Numbered from the stretch's first letter, positions 17,460 to 27,411 are shown. The stretch: DNA of 64,000 nt from Accumulibacter jenkinsii (GCA_036625225.1 JAZKUF010000004.1:186001-250000), one strand, 5' to 3'. Notes: a model not told the origin generated them from the sequence alone. A program made the numbers and translations.

Positions 17460-18616
17460 ACTTTCGCTCCCCGCATCAATTGCCGATTCTCCCAGTCGAT
17501 CCGCAGCAGAACCGCCAGCGCGACGCAGTTGGCGAGAATCCCTGAGCCGCCAAAACTCATCAGTGGCAGGGTCAGCCCCTTGGTCGGCAGCAGGCCCATG
17601 TTCACGCCCATGTTGATGAAGCCCTGCACTCCCAGCCAGACGCCTATCCCCTGCGCCACCAGGGCGGGATACAGGCGATCGAGGGCGACCGACTGACGGC
17701 CGATGGCGAAAGCCCGCTGGATCAGCAGGCCGAAGAGGACGATGACGACCAGAACCCCGGCAAAGCCCAGTTCTTCGGCGATCACTGCGAGCAGGAAGTC
17801 GGTGTGTGCTTCGGGCAGGTAAAACAGCTTCTCGACGCTGGCGCCCAGGCCGACACCGAAGAGTTCGCCGCGACCAAAGGCAATCAGGGCGTGCGAGAGC
17901 TGATAGCCACGGCCAAAGGCATCCGCCCAGGGATCCATGAAACCGAAGATGCGATCGCGGCGGTACGGCGAGTAGATGATCAGGGCAGCAAAGGCGGCCG
18001 CCAGGACGAGGATCAGAACGACGAACAGACGCGCCCGCATGCCGCCCAGGAAAAGAATCCCCATGGCAATCGAGATGATGACCACGAAGGCGCCGAAGTC
18101 GGGCTCCTTGAGCAGCAGAATCCCGACCGCCACCATCGCGCTCGCGAGCGGCAGAAAGGCTTTCTTCAGGTCGTGCATGTGCGGCATCTTGCGCACCGTG
18201 TAATCGGCGGCGTAGAGGACGGCAAACAGTTTCATCAACTCCGAAGGCTGCAGATTGGCCACGCCCAGCGGCAGCCAGCGCCGTGCGCCATTGACCTCGC
18301 GGCCGATACCGGGAATCAGCACCAGCGCGAGCAGCACGAAACCGGCGACGAACAGCCACGGCGACCAGCGCTGCCAGGTGATCAGGGGGACCTGGAAAGC
18401 GAGGCTGGCAGCCACCAGCGCAGCGACCAGAAAAACGGCATGGCGAATGAGGTAATAGGTCGGCTGATGGCCCGTCTGGCGAGCCGCCTCGGCCGTCGCC
18501 ATCGACGCCGAATAGACCATGACCATACCGATCACGAGCAGCACCAGGGTGCTCCAGAGGAGGGCGAGATCGATTTCGGAAGGCATCCGGCGCTCGGCGC
18601 CGAGCGATGGCAACAT
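17456..18616 (-). CDS. ftsW: FtsW, SEDS peptidoglycan polymerase
   Basis: The 386-residue SEDS protein has about ten membrane helices. The extracytoplasmic signature GREVNGARRWLPLG and NLQPSELMKLF are present, as is the C-terminal SFGGSGILANCVALAVLL. It polymerises septal peptidoglycan with FtsI. ATG 18616 overlaps the murD stop by one base (TGATG); a second candidate, M at 18586 (MPSEIDLALL), would also keep the first helix. Confidence 0.95.
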   Translation of the reverse strand: MLPSLGAERRMPSEIDLALLWSTLVLLVIGMVMVYSASMATAEAARQTGHQPTYYLIRHAVFLVAALVAASLAFQVPLITWQRWSPWLFVAGFVLLALVLIPGIGREVNGARRWLPLGVANLQPSELMKLFAVLYAADYTVRKMPHMHDLKKAFLPLASAMVAVGILLLKEPDFGAFVVIISIAMGILFLGGMRARLFVVLILVLAAAFAALIIYSPYRRDRIFGFMDPWADAFGRGYQLSHALIAFGRGELFGVGLGASVEKLFYLPEAHTDFLLAVIAEELGFAGVLVVIVLFGLLIQRAFAIGRQSVALDRLYPALVAQGIGVWLGVQGFINMGVNMGLLPTKGLTLPLMSFGGSGILANCVALAVLLRIDWENRQLMRGAKV

Positions 18617-19983
18617 CAGGCAGCCTCCCCGGCGAGAGCGTGAACCGCGGCGACGAAGGCCTCGGCGCGATGTGCGTAGTCCCGATACATGTCCATGCTC
18701 GCACACGCCGGCGACAGCAGAACGGCCTCACCGGCCTGCGCCTGGGCTGCGCACCAGCGCACGGCCTCGGACATGTCGGCACAGCGACGGACAGGAAGGT
18801 GGCTGCCCGCAAGCACCGCGGCAATCGCCGGCGCATCGCGTCCGATCAGGGCAACGGCCCGCCCATGCTGCTCGATCGCCGGTCGCAGGGGCGCGAAGTC
18901 CTGTCCCTTGCCGTCGCCGCCGAGGATGATCGCCAGGCGGCGACCGAGGCCCTGGACCGCAGCCAGCGTTGCCCCGACATTGGTTCCCTTGGAGTCGTCG
19001 AAGAAGCTGACGGCATTGATTTCGGCCACCCATTCGACACGATGGGCGAGGCCACTGAAAGCGGCGAGCGCCGGCAACAGGCGCTGCGGGTCGAGACCGA
19101 CCGCTTCGCACAGCGCGAGTGCCGCCAGCGCGTTGGCCGCATTGTGAGTACCGACGAGTTGCAACTCGCTCAGTCGGATGAGCGGCTCGCGACCGCGCAT
19201 GAGCCAGCCGTCGGAGAGGCCATAGTCGTCGTCGCGCACGGGCGCGTCGAGACCGAAAGTCACCACCTTGCGATCCTTGCCCGCGGCCGCCAGGCTACGC
19301 GCGTCATCGCGATTGAGGACCTGCACGCCATGCCCCTGGAAGACGCGCAGCTTGCTGGCCGTGTAATCGTCGAGGCTGGCATGACGGTCGAGATGATCCT
19401 CGCAGACGTTGAGCAGCGTGGCGGCGTCCGCCTGCAGGGTGTGCGTGCTTTCCAGCTGGAAGCTCGACAGCTCGAGCACCCAGATCTCCGGCAGGTCATT
19501 GGCCTCGAGCGCGCTCATCCAGGCGTCCAGCGCCGCCGGGCTGATGTTTCCGGCCACTCCGGTGCGGCGTCCGGCCGCCCGGCAAAGGGCGCCGGTCAGG
19601 GCGGTGGTGGTCGTCTTGCCGTTGCTGCCGGTAATGGCAATCAGCCGCGCCTGCGGGCTCACCTGGCGAAGGGAGCGGACGAACAGCTCGATCTCGGAGA
19701 CGACCGCGACCCCGCGCGCCAGCGCTGCCTGGAGCAGCGGCTCCTGCGCCGGCACGCCGGGAGAGAGGGCGATCAGGGCGACGCCGACAAAGGCCGCCGG
19801 GGTGAAGGGACCGGCAAACAGGAGCGCGTCGGGCACCGCCGAGCGGAGCGCGTCGGCCTGTGGCGGCGAGGGGCGACTGTCGGCAACGCGCACCGTTGCG
19901 CCCTGCTTCGCCAGCCACCTGGCCATTGCCAGCCCGCTCTGCCCGAGGCCGACGACCAGCGCGGTTTTGCCCTGAAGCGCCAT
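18616..19983 (-). CDS. murD: MurD, UDP-MurNAc-L-Ala--D-Glu ligase
   Basis: The 455-residue ligase adds D-glutamate. It shows VVGLGQSGLAMARWLA at the N-terminus, the ATP loop ITGSNGKTTTTALTG, and FFDDSKGTNVGATLAAV and LSPACASMDMY further on. mraY ends 1 base upstream and ftsW overlaps downstream. Confidence 0.96.
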   Translation of the reverse strand: MALQGKTALVVGLGQSGLAMARWLAKQGATVRVADSRPSPPQADALRSAVPDALLFAGPFTPAAFVGVALIALSPGVPAQEPLLQAALARGVAVVSEIELFVRSLRQVSPQARLIAITGSNGKTTTTALTGALCRAAGRRTGVAGNISPAALDAWMSALEANDLPEIWVLELSSFQLESTHTLQADAATLLNVCEDHLDRHASLDDYTASKLRVFQGHGVQVLNRDDARSLAAAGKDRKVVTFGLDAPVRDDDYGLSDGWLMRGREPLIRLSELQLVGTHNAANALAALALCEAVGLDPQRLLPALAAFSGLAHRVEWVAEINAVSFFDDSKGTNVGATLAAVQGLGRRLAIILGGDGKGQDFAPLRPAIEQHGRAVALIGRDAPAIAAVLAGSHLPVRRCADMSEAVRWCAAQAQAGEAVLLSPACASMDMYRDYAHRAEAFVAAVHALAGEAA

Positions 19984-19984
19984 G

Positions 19985-21073
19985 TCAGCGCAACTTCAGC
20001 GTCGACAGGCCGACCAGCACCAACATGATGGTGATGATCCAGAAACGAACGACGACCTGGGTTTCCTTCCAGCCGCCGAGCTCGAAGTGGTGGTGCAGCG
20101 GCGCCATGCGGAACATCCGTCGGCCGCCGGTCAGCTTGTAGTAGATGACCTGCGCCGCCACCGAGAGCGTTTCGGCGACAAAGACGCCGCCCATGATCGC
20201 CAGCACGATTTCCTGGCGGACGATGATGGCGACCGTGCCGAGCGCAGCGCCGAGCGCCAGGGCGCCAACATCGCCCATGAACACTTCCGCCGGATAGGCA
20301 TTGAACCACAGGAAACCGAGCCCGGCGCCGGCCATTGCGCCGAGCAGGATGGCCAGTTCGCCGGCGCCAGCCACATACGGGATGAACAGGTACTTGGCAT
20401 AGACCGCGTTGCCGGCGACGTAAGCGAAGATGGTCAGTGCGGCGGCGATCATCACCGTCGGCATGATCGCCAGGCCGTCGAGGCCGTCGGTGAGGTTCAC
20501 GGCGTTGCTGGTGCCGACGACCACCAGATAGCTGAGGACGACGAAACCGATCAGTCCGAGCGGATAGGCGACGCTCTTGAAGAAGGGCACGATCAACTCG
20601 AGTTGGGCCGGTCCGCTGGCGGTCAGCCCGAGGTAGAGCGCCACCAGCAGGCCGATCGCCGATTGCCAGAAATACTTCCAGCGCGCCGGCAAGCCGCGCG
20701 GATCGCGGCTGACCACCTTGCGCCAGTCGTCGTACCAGCCGATGCCGCCGAAGCCGACGGTGACCATCAGTACGACCCAGACGTAACGATTGCTGAGATC
20801 TCCCCACAACAGGGTAGTGGTGATGATGGCGATGAGGATCAGGACGCCACCCATGGTCGGCGTTCCCGATTTGATCAGGTGCGTCTGCGGACCATCGTGG
20901 CGCACCGCCTGGCCGATTTTCTTGGCCGCCAGCCAGCGGATGACACGCGGTCCGGCAAAGAAGGAAATGATCAGCGCGGTCATTGCCGCCAGCACCGTGC
21001 GCAGCGTGATGTAACCGAAGACATTGAAGGCCCGGACATCCTGGGACAACCATTGGGAAAGAAGGAGCAGCAT
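19985..21073 (-). CDS. mraY: MraY, phospho-MurNAc-pentapeptide translocase
   Basis: The 362-residue membrane enzyme transfers phospho-MurNAc-pentapeptide to undecaprenyl phosphate, giving lipid I. About ten helices are seen, with the family motifs GTPTMGGVLIL, NAVNLTDGLDGLA and the His-rich loop MAPLHHHFELGGW. The ATG overlaps the murF stop by one base (TAATG). Confidence 0.97.
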   Translation of the reverse strand: MLLLLSQWLSQDVRAFNVFGYITLRTVLAAMTALIISFFAGPRVIRWLAAKKIGQAVRHDGPQTHLIKSGTPTMGGVLILIAIITTTLLWGDLSNRYVWVVLMVTVGFGGIGWYDDWRKVVSRDPRGLPARWKYFWQSAIGLLVALYLGLTASGPAQLELIVPFFKSVAYPLGLIGFVVLSYLVVVGTSNAVNLTDGLDGLAIMPTVMIAAALTIFAYVAGNAVYAKYLFIPYVAGAGELAILLGAMAGAGLGFLWFNAYPAEVFMGDVGALALGAALGTVAIIVRQEIVLAIMGGVFVAETLSVAAQVIYYKLTGGRRMFRMAPLHHHFELGGWKETQVVVRFWIITIMLVLVGLSTLKLR

Positions 21074-22452
21074 TATTCTGCCCCGCCGGAGGGCACACTG
21101 ATGGCGTCGGCGACCCTCTCCATGCGCATGAAACGCGATCCCTTGACGAGAACGGTGGTCTGCGAGGTGAGTTCACCCGTCAAATCGTCGATCAACTGGT
21201 CGATATGGCGGTAGTGATCGCCACCGGCAGCAAAATTGTGCGCTGCAAGAGCGCTGGCTTCGCCCAGCGACAACAGGCGATCGATGCCCTGGCTCTTGGC
21301 ATAGCCACCGATTTCGTCGTGAAACTGGGCGCTCATCTCGCCGATCTCGCCCATGTCGCCGAGCACCAGGATCTTTCGGCCGATGGTTGCCGCGAGCACG
21401 TCGATGCCGGCGCGCACCGAGTCCGGGTTGGCATTGTAGGTGTCGTCCAGCAGCACCGCACCGTGCAGGGCGTCCCGCCGCTGCAGGCGGCCCTTGAGCC
21501 CGCGAAAGTTGACCAGACCCGCCTCCACCGCAGCCAGCGGGACGCCCGCGGCGAGACTGGCGGTGGCCGCCGCGAGCGCGTTGCGCGCATTGTGCAGCCC
21601 CGGCAGGGCGAGCAGAACTTCGAACTGACCGTCTGCAGCGCAGACGGTCAGGCGGCTTTCGAGGCCATGCAGGCACACCTGTCCGCGCACGTCGGCCGGC
21701 TGTTCGAAGCCGAAAGTCATCACCCTCAACCCCCGACACTGGTCGCGCCAGAGGTCCGCCCAGGGGTCATCGGCGTTGAAGACGGCGACCCCTAGCTCGT
21801 CGAGACCGGAATAGATGCCGCCCTTCTCGCTCGCGATCGCCGCCAGCGACCCCATCCCGGCGAGATGCGCGCGCTGCGCGTTGGTCACCACGGCCACAGC
21901 GGGCCGCGCGATCCCCGCCAGATAGGCAATTTCGCCGGGGCGATTCATGCCCATCTCGATGATCGCCGCACGGTGACCCCCGTTCAATCCGAGCAGGGTG
22001 AGCGGCAGACCGATGTCGTTGTTGTAGTTGCCGCGGGTGGCAAGAACCGCGTCGGCAAAAGCCGCCTGCAGAATGCTGGCGATCATCTCCTTGGTCGTGG
22101 TCTTGCCGTTGCTGCCGGTCACGGCGATCAGCGGTAGCGTGAAGCGACTGCGCCAGTCGGCCGCCAGTGCCCCCAGCGAAAGCCGGGTGTCGGCGACTTC
22201 GATCAGCGGCAGCGCAAGCGCGCGCAGCGGCTCGGCGGCATCGGCGGCGACCACCGCGGCGACGGCGCCGCGCGCCTGGGCGGCCGCGACGTACTCATGT
22301 CCGTCGAAACGCTCCCCACGCAGCGCCACAAAGAGATCGCCGGCAGCAATCGTGCGGCTGTCGATCGAGACGCCGTCAAAGCTCAGGTTGTCGCCGGTCA
22401 ACTTGCCGGCGGTCGCCCGGGTGGCAGCGAGCAGATCCATCATCGCACTCAT
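21073..22452 (-). CDS. murF: MurF, D-Ala-D-Ala-adding ligase
   Basis: The 459-residue ligase completes the UDP-MurNAc-pentapeptide. It has the N-terminal SIDSRTIAAGDLFVALRGERFDG type domain, the ATP loop VTGSNGKTTTKEMIAS, and DDTYNANPDSVRAGID. Two adjacent starts exist, GTG 22455 and ATG 22452; I take the ATG because GGAGG lies 7 bases before it, which also gives a TGATG overlap with murE. Confidence 0.96.
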   Translation of the reverse strand: MSAMMDLLAATRATAGKLTGDNLSFDGVSIDSRTIAAGDLFVALRGERFDGHEYVAAAQARGAVAAVVAADAAEPLRALALPLIEVADTRLSLGALAADWRSRFTLPLIAVTGSNGKTTTKEMIASILQAAFADAVLATRGNYNNDIGLPLTLLGLNGGHRAAIIEMGMNRPGEIAYLAGIARPAVAVVTNAQRAHLAGMGSLAAIASEKGGIYSGLDELGVAVFNADDPWADLWRDQCRGLRVMTFGFEQPADVRGQVCLHGLESRLTVCAADGQFEVLLALPGLHNARNALAAATASLAAGVPLAAVEAGLVNFRGLKGRLQRRDALHGAVLLDDTYNANPDSVRAGIDVLAATIGRKILVLGDMGEIGEMSAQFHDEIGGYAKSQGIDRLLSLGEASALAAHNFAAGGDHYRHIDQLIDDLTGELTSQTTVLVKGSRFMRMERVADAISVPSGGAE

Positions 22453-23957
22453 CACGCCACCTCCTGGCGAGCCTGCAGGGCAAGACGGGCGTGCGCCGCG
22501 TCCGAGAATGGCCGGCGGACGCCGGCAACCTCCTGATACGACTCATGCCCCTTGCCGGCAATCAGGACCACCTCGGCCGGATGGGCCGACAGCAGGGTCC
22601 GACGGATCGCCTCGCCCCGATCGACGATGATCTCGGCGGTCGGGGCGCCGACGCCGATCTGGTCGAGAATCGCCTGCTGATCCTCGCTGCGCGGATTGTC
22701 GCTGGTCAACACGACACGGTCGGCGTGATGGGTGGCGACTTCGCCCATCAGCGGACGCTTGCCGCGATCGCGATCGCCACCGCAACCGAAAATGGCAGTC
22801 AAACCGGCACCGCGCGCTCTGGCCACCGGTCGCAGGGCGTTCAGCGCGCTCTCCAGGGCATCCGGCGTATGCGCATAGTCGACCACCACCAGCGGCTCGT
22901 TGTGACCACCGATCTTCTCCAGGCGACCCGCCGGCGGGGTCAATGCGGCAAGCCGTTCGGCCACCGCCTGCGGCGTCAGTCCGGCATCCAGCAGGACCGC
23001 TGCCACGGCAAGCAGGTTGGCGACGTTGTAGCGACCGAGCAGGCCGGTTTCGACCTGCGCCCGACCGCTCGGCGCGCAAAGACGGAAACGCAGGCCATCG
23101 AGGGTTTCTTCGACCTGATCGGCACAAATCGTCCCCTGTCGATCGCCTGGCAGGTCCTGCTGCGTATAGCCGACCACCTTGGTCGCCGTACTGAGCGCAG
23201 CGAGTTCGTGGCCGAAGGGGTCATCGAGATTGCACACCGCCAGCCGCAGCTTCGGCCAGGTAAACAGACGCGCCTTCGCCTGCCCGTAGTCTGTCATGCT
23301 GCCGTGGTAATCGAGGTGATCACGGGTGAGATTGGTAAACACCGCGATGTCCACCCGCGCGCCGTCGAGGCGTCCCTCGGCGATACCGATCGAGCTCGCT
23401 TCGAGTGCGCAGGCCTGAGCACCGGCGTCGGCAAAGCCCGCCAGGGCGTGCATCAGCATCGTCGCTTCGGGGGTCGTGAAACCGGTGTCGACCAGCTGAC
23501 CGGGCCACCCCGAACCGATCGTCCCGATGACCGCGCATGGCCGCGGGTGTGTCATGCCGATCCATTGCGTGACGGTGGTCTTGCCGTTGGTGCCGGTGAC
23601 CGCCACCAGCGACAGGCGTTCGCTCGGTCGCCCGTAGATGGTGTGGGCGAGCGGTCCGCACAATTCGCGCAGACCCGCGACCGGCAGATTGGCGATCCGC
23701 CAGTCGCTGTTCCAGGTGAAAGCGCCTGTCTCGGCGACCTGCTCTTCCCAGAGAACCGCCGCCGCACCCCGAGCGATGGCGTCGGCGATGTAGCGGCGAC
23801 CGTCCGCTACCTCACCCGGATAGGCGAGAAAGAGGGCGCCAGGAAGAACCTGGCGACTGTCGTCGGTGACCGCACTCGGGATCACGCCGAGGACTGCCAG
23901 GCGCGCCAGGATCCCGGCGCTGCGTTCGCCCGCGGCTTGCCGGTGGCGGGCGCTCAA
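22452..23957 (-). CDS. murE: MurE, meso-diaminopimelate-adding ligase
   Basis: The 501-residue ligase adds the third residue of the stem peptide. The DNPR motif in LTSDNPRSED marks meso-diaminopimelate rather than lysine specificity. The ATP loop is VTGTNGKTTVTQW. The only reasonable start is TTG at 23957, overlapping the ftsI stop as TTGA; no ATG lies near, and the next residues align with the family N-terminus (SAVTDDSRQVLPGALFLAYPG). Confidence 0.94.
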   Translation of the reverse strand: MSARHRQAAGERSAGILARLAVLGVIPSAVTDDSRQVLPGALFLAYPGEVADGRRYIADAIARGAAAVLWEEQVAETGAFTWNSDWRIANLPVAGLRELCGPLAHTIYGRPSERLSLVAVTGTNGKTTVTQWIGMTHPRPCAVIGTIGSGWPGQLVDTGFTTPEATMLMHALAGFADAGAQACALEASSIGIAEGRLDGARVDIAVFTNLTRDHLDYHGSMTDYGQAKARLFTWPKLRLAVCNLDDPFGHELAALSTATKVVGYTQQDLPGDRQGTICADQVEETLDGLRFRLCAPSGRAQVETGLLGRYNVANLLAVAAVLLDAGLTPQAVAERLAALTPPAGRLEKIGGHNEPLVVVDYAHTPDALESALNALRPVARARGAGLTAIFGCGGDRDRGKRPLMGEVATHHADRVVLTSDNPRSEDQQAILDQIGVGAPTAEIIVDRGEAIRRTLLSAHPAEVVLIAGKGHESYQEVAGVRRPFSDAAHARLALQARQEVA

Positions 23958-25705
23958 AGCCTGGCCTTCGCTGCCAGAGACTTCGGCGTCTGCGCAACGA
24001 CCAGGGGCGCGTCGGGCGCGACACCGAGGGTGCGCAATGAACTGTTCATCACACTGGCAAAGACCGGCGCCGCGACCGCGCCGCCATAGTGCTGGCCGGC
24101 ACTGGGTTCGTCGATCATGACGGCAACGATCAGGCGCGGATCCGACGCCGGCGCAAAACCGACGAAGGACGAGACATACTTGTTGGCGTAACGACCGCCA
24201 TCCAGCTTGTGCGCCGTCCCCGTCTTGCCGGCGACGCGGTAACCGGGGATCTGCGCCTTGGGCGCCGTGCCGCCCGGTTGGACAGCCATTTCAAGCATCG
24301 CCCGCACTTCCCGCGCCGTCTTCGGCGTGAATACGGCAGTGCCGTGTGGCATCACCGACTCGACCCGGGTCAGCGAGAGCGGCACCAGATCCCCATCGCG
24401 GGCAAAGACCGAATAGGCACGCGCCAGCTGGATCAGCGACACCGAGATGCCGTGGCCGTAAGCCATGGTGGCCTGTTCGATCGGTTTCCAGCTCTTCCAG
24501 GGGCGCACCCGGCCCGTCACTTCGCCCGGAAAACCGAGTCGCGGCAGTTGACCGAAACCGACGTCGTCGAACATCTGCCACATCTTCTGCGACGGCAGCA
24601 TGGCGGCGATCTTGGCGGAACCGACGTTCGACGATTTCTGGATGACTTCCGCGACGGTCAGTGCGCCGTGCGGATGAGCATCCGAAATCGTCCGATTGCC
24701 GATCGTCAACCGACCCGGTGCGCAGTTGATGATGCTGTCAAAGCGGACCTTGCCGCTGTCCAGCCCGAGGGCGATGGTAAAAGGTTTCAGTGTCGACCCC
24801 GGTTCGAAAGTGTCGGTCACCGCGCGATTGCGCAACTGGCTGCCGGACAGGCTCTCGCGATTGTTCGGGTTATAGGTCGGCCAGTTGGCGAGCGCGACCA
24901 CTTCGCCCGTCCGCACATCGAGGACCACAACGCCGCCCGCTTTCGCTTTGTGATCGCTGATCGCCTGCTTCAGGTGACTGTAGGCGAGGTACTGGATCTT
25001 GGAGTCGAGGGCCAGCCGGATTTCCTTGCCATCCTGCGGCGGCTTGATCGAGCCGACATCCTCGACGATCTGCCCGCGTCTATCCTTGATGACACTGCGG
25101 CTGCCCGGCTGACCGAGCAGGTCGCCATGAAAGGCGAGTTCCACCCCTTCGAGGCCCTTGTCATCGACTCCGGTAAAACCGACCATGTGGGCGGTCATCT
25201 CGCCGGTGGGATAGAAGCGACGGTACTCCTTGTTCTGACCGATTCCGGGCAACTTGAGCGCCGCGATCTGCTCGGCCACCGGCGGCGGAATCTGCCGCCG
25301 AAGGAAAACGAAGGTCTTGTCCGTGCTCAGCTTGCGGCTCAGCTGGGTGGCATCGGTTTCGAGCAGCAAGGCGAGTTGACTGGTCTGTTCGGCGGTCAAC
25401 CGGGTAGCCGACGGCACCGCCCAGATCGACTTCATCGGCGTCGAGATGGCCAGTACGTCGCCATTCCGGTCGGCAATCCGCCCCCGCGAAGCGCTGATTT
25501 CGATATCCCGCCGGTAACGCGACTCGCCCTTTTCCTGCAGGAAGTCGTTGTTGAGAACCTGCAGGTAAAAAGCACGGCCAATCAACATGGCGAAAGACCC
25601 GAGGATCAGCAGGGCCATCAGGCGCGAGCGCCAGGAGGGCAGGCGCAGTTGCAGGAGCGGGCTCTCGGCGAACTTGTGCGCGACTTTTCCCTTGAAACGC
25701 ATCAT
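23954..25705 (-). CDS. ftsI: FtsI (PBP3), septal transpeptidase
   Basis: The 583-residue class B penicillin-binding protein has one membrane helix (about residues 28-47), a dimerisation region with RGRIADRNGDVLA, and the transpeptidase domain: catalytic S304 in EPGSTLKPF, SSN at 358-360, and KTGT in VAGKTGTAHK. It crosslinks septal peptidoglycan with FtsW. The ATG overlaps the ftsL stop and GGAGG lies 9 bases upstream. Confidence 0.97.
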   Translation of the reverse strand: MMRFKGKVAHKFAESPLLQLRLPSWRSRLMALLILGSFAMLIGRAFYLQVLNNDFLQEKGESRYRRDIEISASRGRIADRNGDVLAISTPMKSIWAVPSATRLTAEQTSQLALLLETDATQLSRKLSTDKTFVFLRRQIPPPVAEQIAALKLPGIGQNKEYRRFYPTGEMTAHMVGFTGVDDKGLEGVELAFHGDLLGQPGSRSVIKDRRGQIVEDVGSIKPPQDGKEIRLALDSKIQYLAYSHLKQAISDHKAKAGGVVVLDVRTGEVVALANWPTYNPNNRESLSGSQLRNRAVTDTFEPGSTLKPFTIALGLDSGKVRFDSIINCAPGRLTIGNRTISDAHPHGALTVAEVIQKSSNVGSAKIAAMLPSQKMWQMFDDVGFGQLPRLGFPGEVTGRVRPWKSWKPIEQATMAYGHGISVSLIQLARAYSVFARDGDLVPLSLTRVESVMPHGTAVFTPKTAREVRAMLEMAVQPGGTAPKAQIPGYRVAGKTGTAHKLDGGRYANKYVSSFVGFAPASDPRLIVAVMIDEPSAGQHYGGAVAAPVFASVMNSSLRTLGVAPDAPLVVAQTPKSLAAKARL

Positions 25706-25980
25706 GGCGAACGACCTCCAGCGGGCATTACAGGGATCATGCGAGCAGCTTCCGGGGTACTCATCTTGAGCTTTTCGCGGGCAATCTTTTCTATCCGCGG
25801 CGCCGCCCCCCAGGTCGACAGTTCCAGTTCCAGTTGCCCGAACTCGACCTCCAGTTGCCGGGCGCGCTCCTGCTCCGCCTCCAGCGCCTGGAAAACCTTG
25901 CGCGCCTTGTGCTGCGAAGTCACCACGACGAGACTGCAGATCACCAGCACAAGCAACAGAAGAATGTTCAGGCGAACCAT
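25702..25980 (-). CDS. ftsL: FtsL, divisome membrane protein
   Basis: The 92-residue bitopic protein has one membrane helix (NILLLLVLVICSLVVVTS) followed by a coiled coil (HKARKVFQALEAEQERARQ) and the typical ENLARVRGK-like end (IEKIAREKLKMSTP). It works with FtsB and FtsQ to activate FtsWI. I choose ATG 25980, one base after the rsmH stop; an upstream TTG at 26001 is possible but overlaps rsmH. Confidence 0.92.
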   Translation of the reverse strand: MVRLNILLLLVLVICSLVVVTSQHKARKVFQALEAEQERARQLEVEFGQLELELSTWGAAPRIEKIAREKLKMSTPEAARMIPVMPAGGRSP

Positions 25981-25981
25981 C

Positions 25982-26932
25982 TCAGGCGGCCTTTCCGGCA
26001 AGTTTTTCGGCGACTCGCATCAGCGCGCTACGCGCCCGGGGGTTGGCCGCCACTTCGGCGACGCCTGCCCGGACTGGCCTGCCCAGCAGCCGAAGCCTCG
26101 GCTGCGGCAACTCGGCAGCACGCAGGGGCAGCCGTCGCGGCGAATGATCAGGCGCCGCCTCGTCACGCAGGAAACGTTTGACGATACGGTCTTCGAGCGA
26201 GTGGAAACTGATCACCACCAGGCGTCCTCCCTTCTTCAGGACTGTCATGGCCTGCGGCAGCACTAACGCGAGTTGTGCGAGCTCTTGATTGATATGAATC
26301 CGTAGAGCTTGAAAGGTACGCGTCGCCGCATCCTGCCCGGGCTCACGGGTGCGCACGGTCGCGCGTACAAGCGCGGCGAGCTCACCCGTGGTTGCAAGCG
26401 GCCGCTCTCCCCGAGCAGCCACAATCTTCTTTGCAATCTGGAAAGCAAACCGTTCTTCACCATAATTCCTAATGACCTCCGTGATCTCGTGCAAACTGGC
26501 CTGCAGAAGCCACTGTGCCGCGGTCTCGCCCTGTGTCGTATCCATTCGCATGTCGAGCGGTGCGTCGTAGCGAAAGCTGAAACCCCGTTGCCCGTCGTCA
26601 AGCTGGGGCGACGAAACGCCGATATCGAGCAGCACGCCATCAACGCCCTCTTCGCCTGCAAACCCGGCTTGCCCGAGGGCCTCTGCCAGGTCTCCAAAGC
26701 ACTGGTGCATGACCAGCAATCGCGGGTCGGAAATTGCGCCGGCCAAAGCTACCGCCTGCGGATCCCGGTCGAGCGCCAGCAAACAGCCGTTTGGTCCGAG
26801 TCGTTCGAGGATGGCCATGCTGTGCCCGCCGCGACCGAAGGTGCCGTCCACGTAAATTCCTGCGGGATTGACCACCAGAGCTTCAACCGCCTCCCGCAAA
26901 AGGACGGTTTGATGCTGCTGCGGCACCCTCAC
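25982..26932 (-). CDS. rsmH: RsmH, 16S rRNA m4C1402 methyltransferase
   Basis: The 316-residue SAM-dependent enzyme N4-methylates C1402 of 16S rRNA. Signatures are YVDGTFGRGGHS (SAM site), DGVLLDIGVSSPQLDDGQRGFSFRYDAPLDMRMD, and VVISFHSLEDRIVKRF. The start is ambiguous between GTG 26932 (overlapping the mraZ stop as GTGA, matching other joints of the cluster) and GTG 26926; I prefer 26932. The frame is open further upstream inside mraZ without family likeness. Confidence 0.95.
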   Translation of the reverse strand: MRVPQQHQTVLLREAVEALVVNPAGIYVDGTFGRGGHSMAILERLGPNGCLLALDRDPQAVALAGAISDPRLLVMHQCFGDLAEALGQAGFAGEEGVDGVLLDIGVSSPQLDDGQRGFSFRYDAPLDMRMDTTQGETAAQWLLQASLHEITEVIRNYGEERFAFQIAKKIVAARGERPLATTGELAALVRATVRTREPGQDAATRTFQALRIHINQELAQLALVLPQAMTVLKKGGRLVVISFHSLEDRIVKRFLRDEAAPDHSPRRLPLRAAELPQPRLRLLGRPVRAGVAEVAANPRARSALMRVAEKLAGKAA

Positions 26933-27375
26933 AGCGCCAGATCTTCGAGGCCGGGGGGCAGGAACTGATCGCCAAGCGCGAACACCGCCTCCTGTTGCTT
27001 CTGCCAACCGGCGTCCGACCAGATTTCGAAGTGACTGCCCTGGCCAACCAGCCAGATCAGCTTCTCAAGCTGAGCAAACCGCCGTAGTTCAGGCGCGATC
27101 AACAGGCGACCTGCCGCGTCCATCACCTCTTCACGCGCATTCCCGACCAGCAGTCGCTTGATCGCCGCCGCCTGCAGGTTGAAACTCGACGCTGCCAACA
27201 CCTTGTCGCGAATCGGCTCCCAGGACGTCTCGGGATAAAGCAGGAGGCAACGATGCGGATGCGCAGTCAGGATCAGTCCGCCGCCCGCGGCAGAGACGAG
27301 CGCCTCCCGATGGCGCGCCGGGATGGCGAACCTGCCCTTGGCATCGAGACTCAACGCAGCCGCACCCTGAAACAT
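26929..27375 (-). CDS. mraZ: MraZ, dcw cluster regulator
   Basis: The 148-residue protein contains two AbrB-like/SpoVT halves: FQGAAALSLDAKGRFAIPARHREAL and the second RLLIAPELRRFAQL. The family represses its own dcw operon by binding direct repeats upstream. ATG 27375 begins MFQGAAAL, the family start, with AAGGGAAG about 10 bases before it. It is the first gene of the operon and its target repeats are visible upstream. Confidence 0.96.
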   Translation of the reverse strand: MFQGAAALSLDAKGRFAIPARHREALVSAAGGGLILTAHPHRCLLLYPETSWEPIRDKVLAASSFNLQAAAIKRLLVGNAREEVMDAAGRLLIAPELRRFAQLEKLIWLVGQGSHFEIWSDAGWQKQQEAVFALGDQFLPPGLEDLAL

Positions 27376-27411
27376 CCGACAAAATCTTCCCTTGCAAACC
27401 CATTGTGGAAA

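Noticed and set aside
22167..26266. Two very long plus-strand frames (640 and 725 codons) opposite murE, ftsI and rsmH
   Set aside because: The composition is that of antisense GC-rich coding DNA (Arg, Gly, His rich) and there are no domains.
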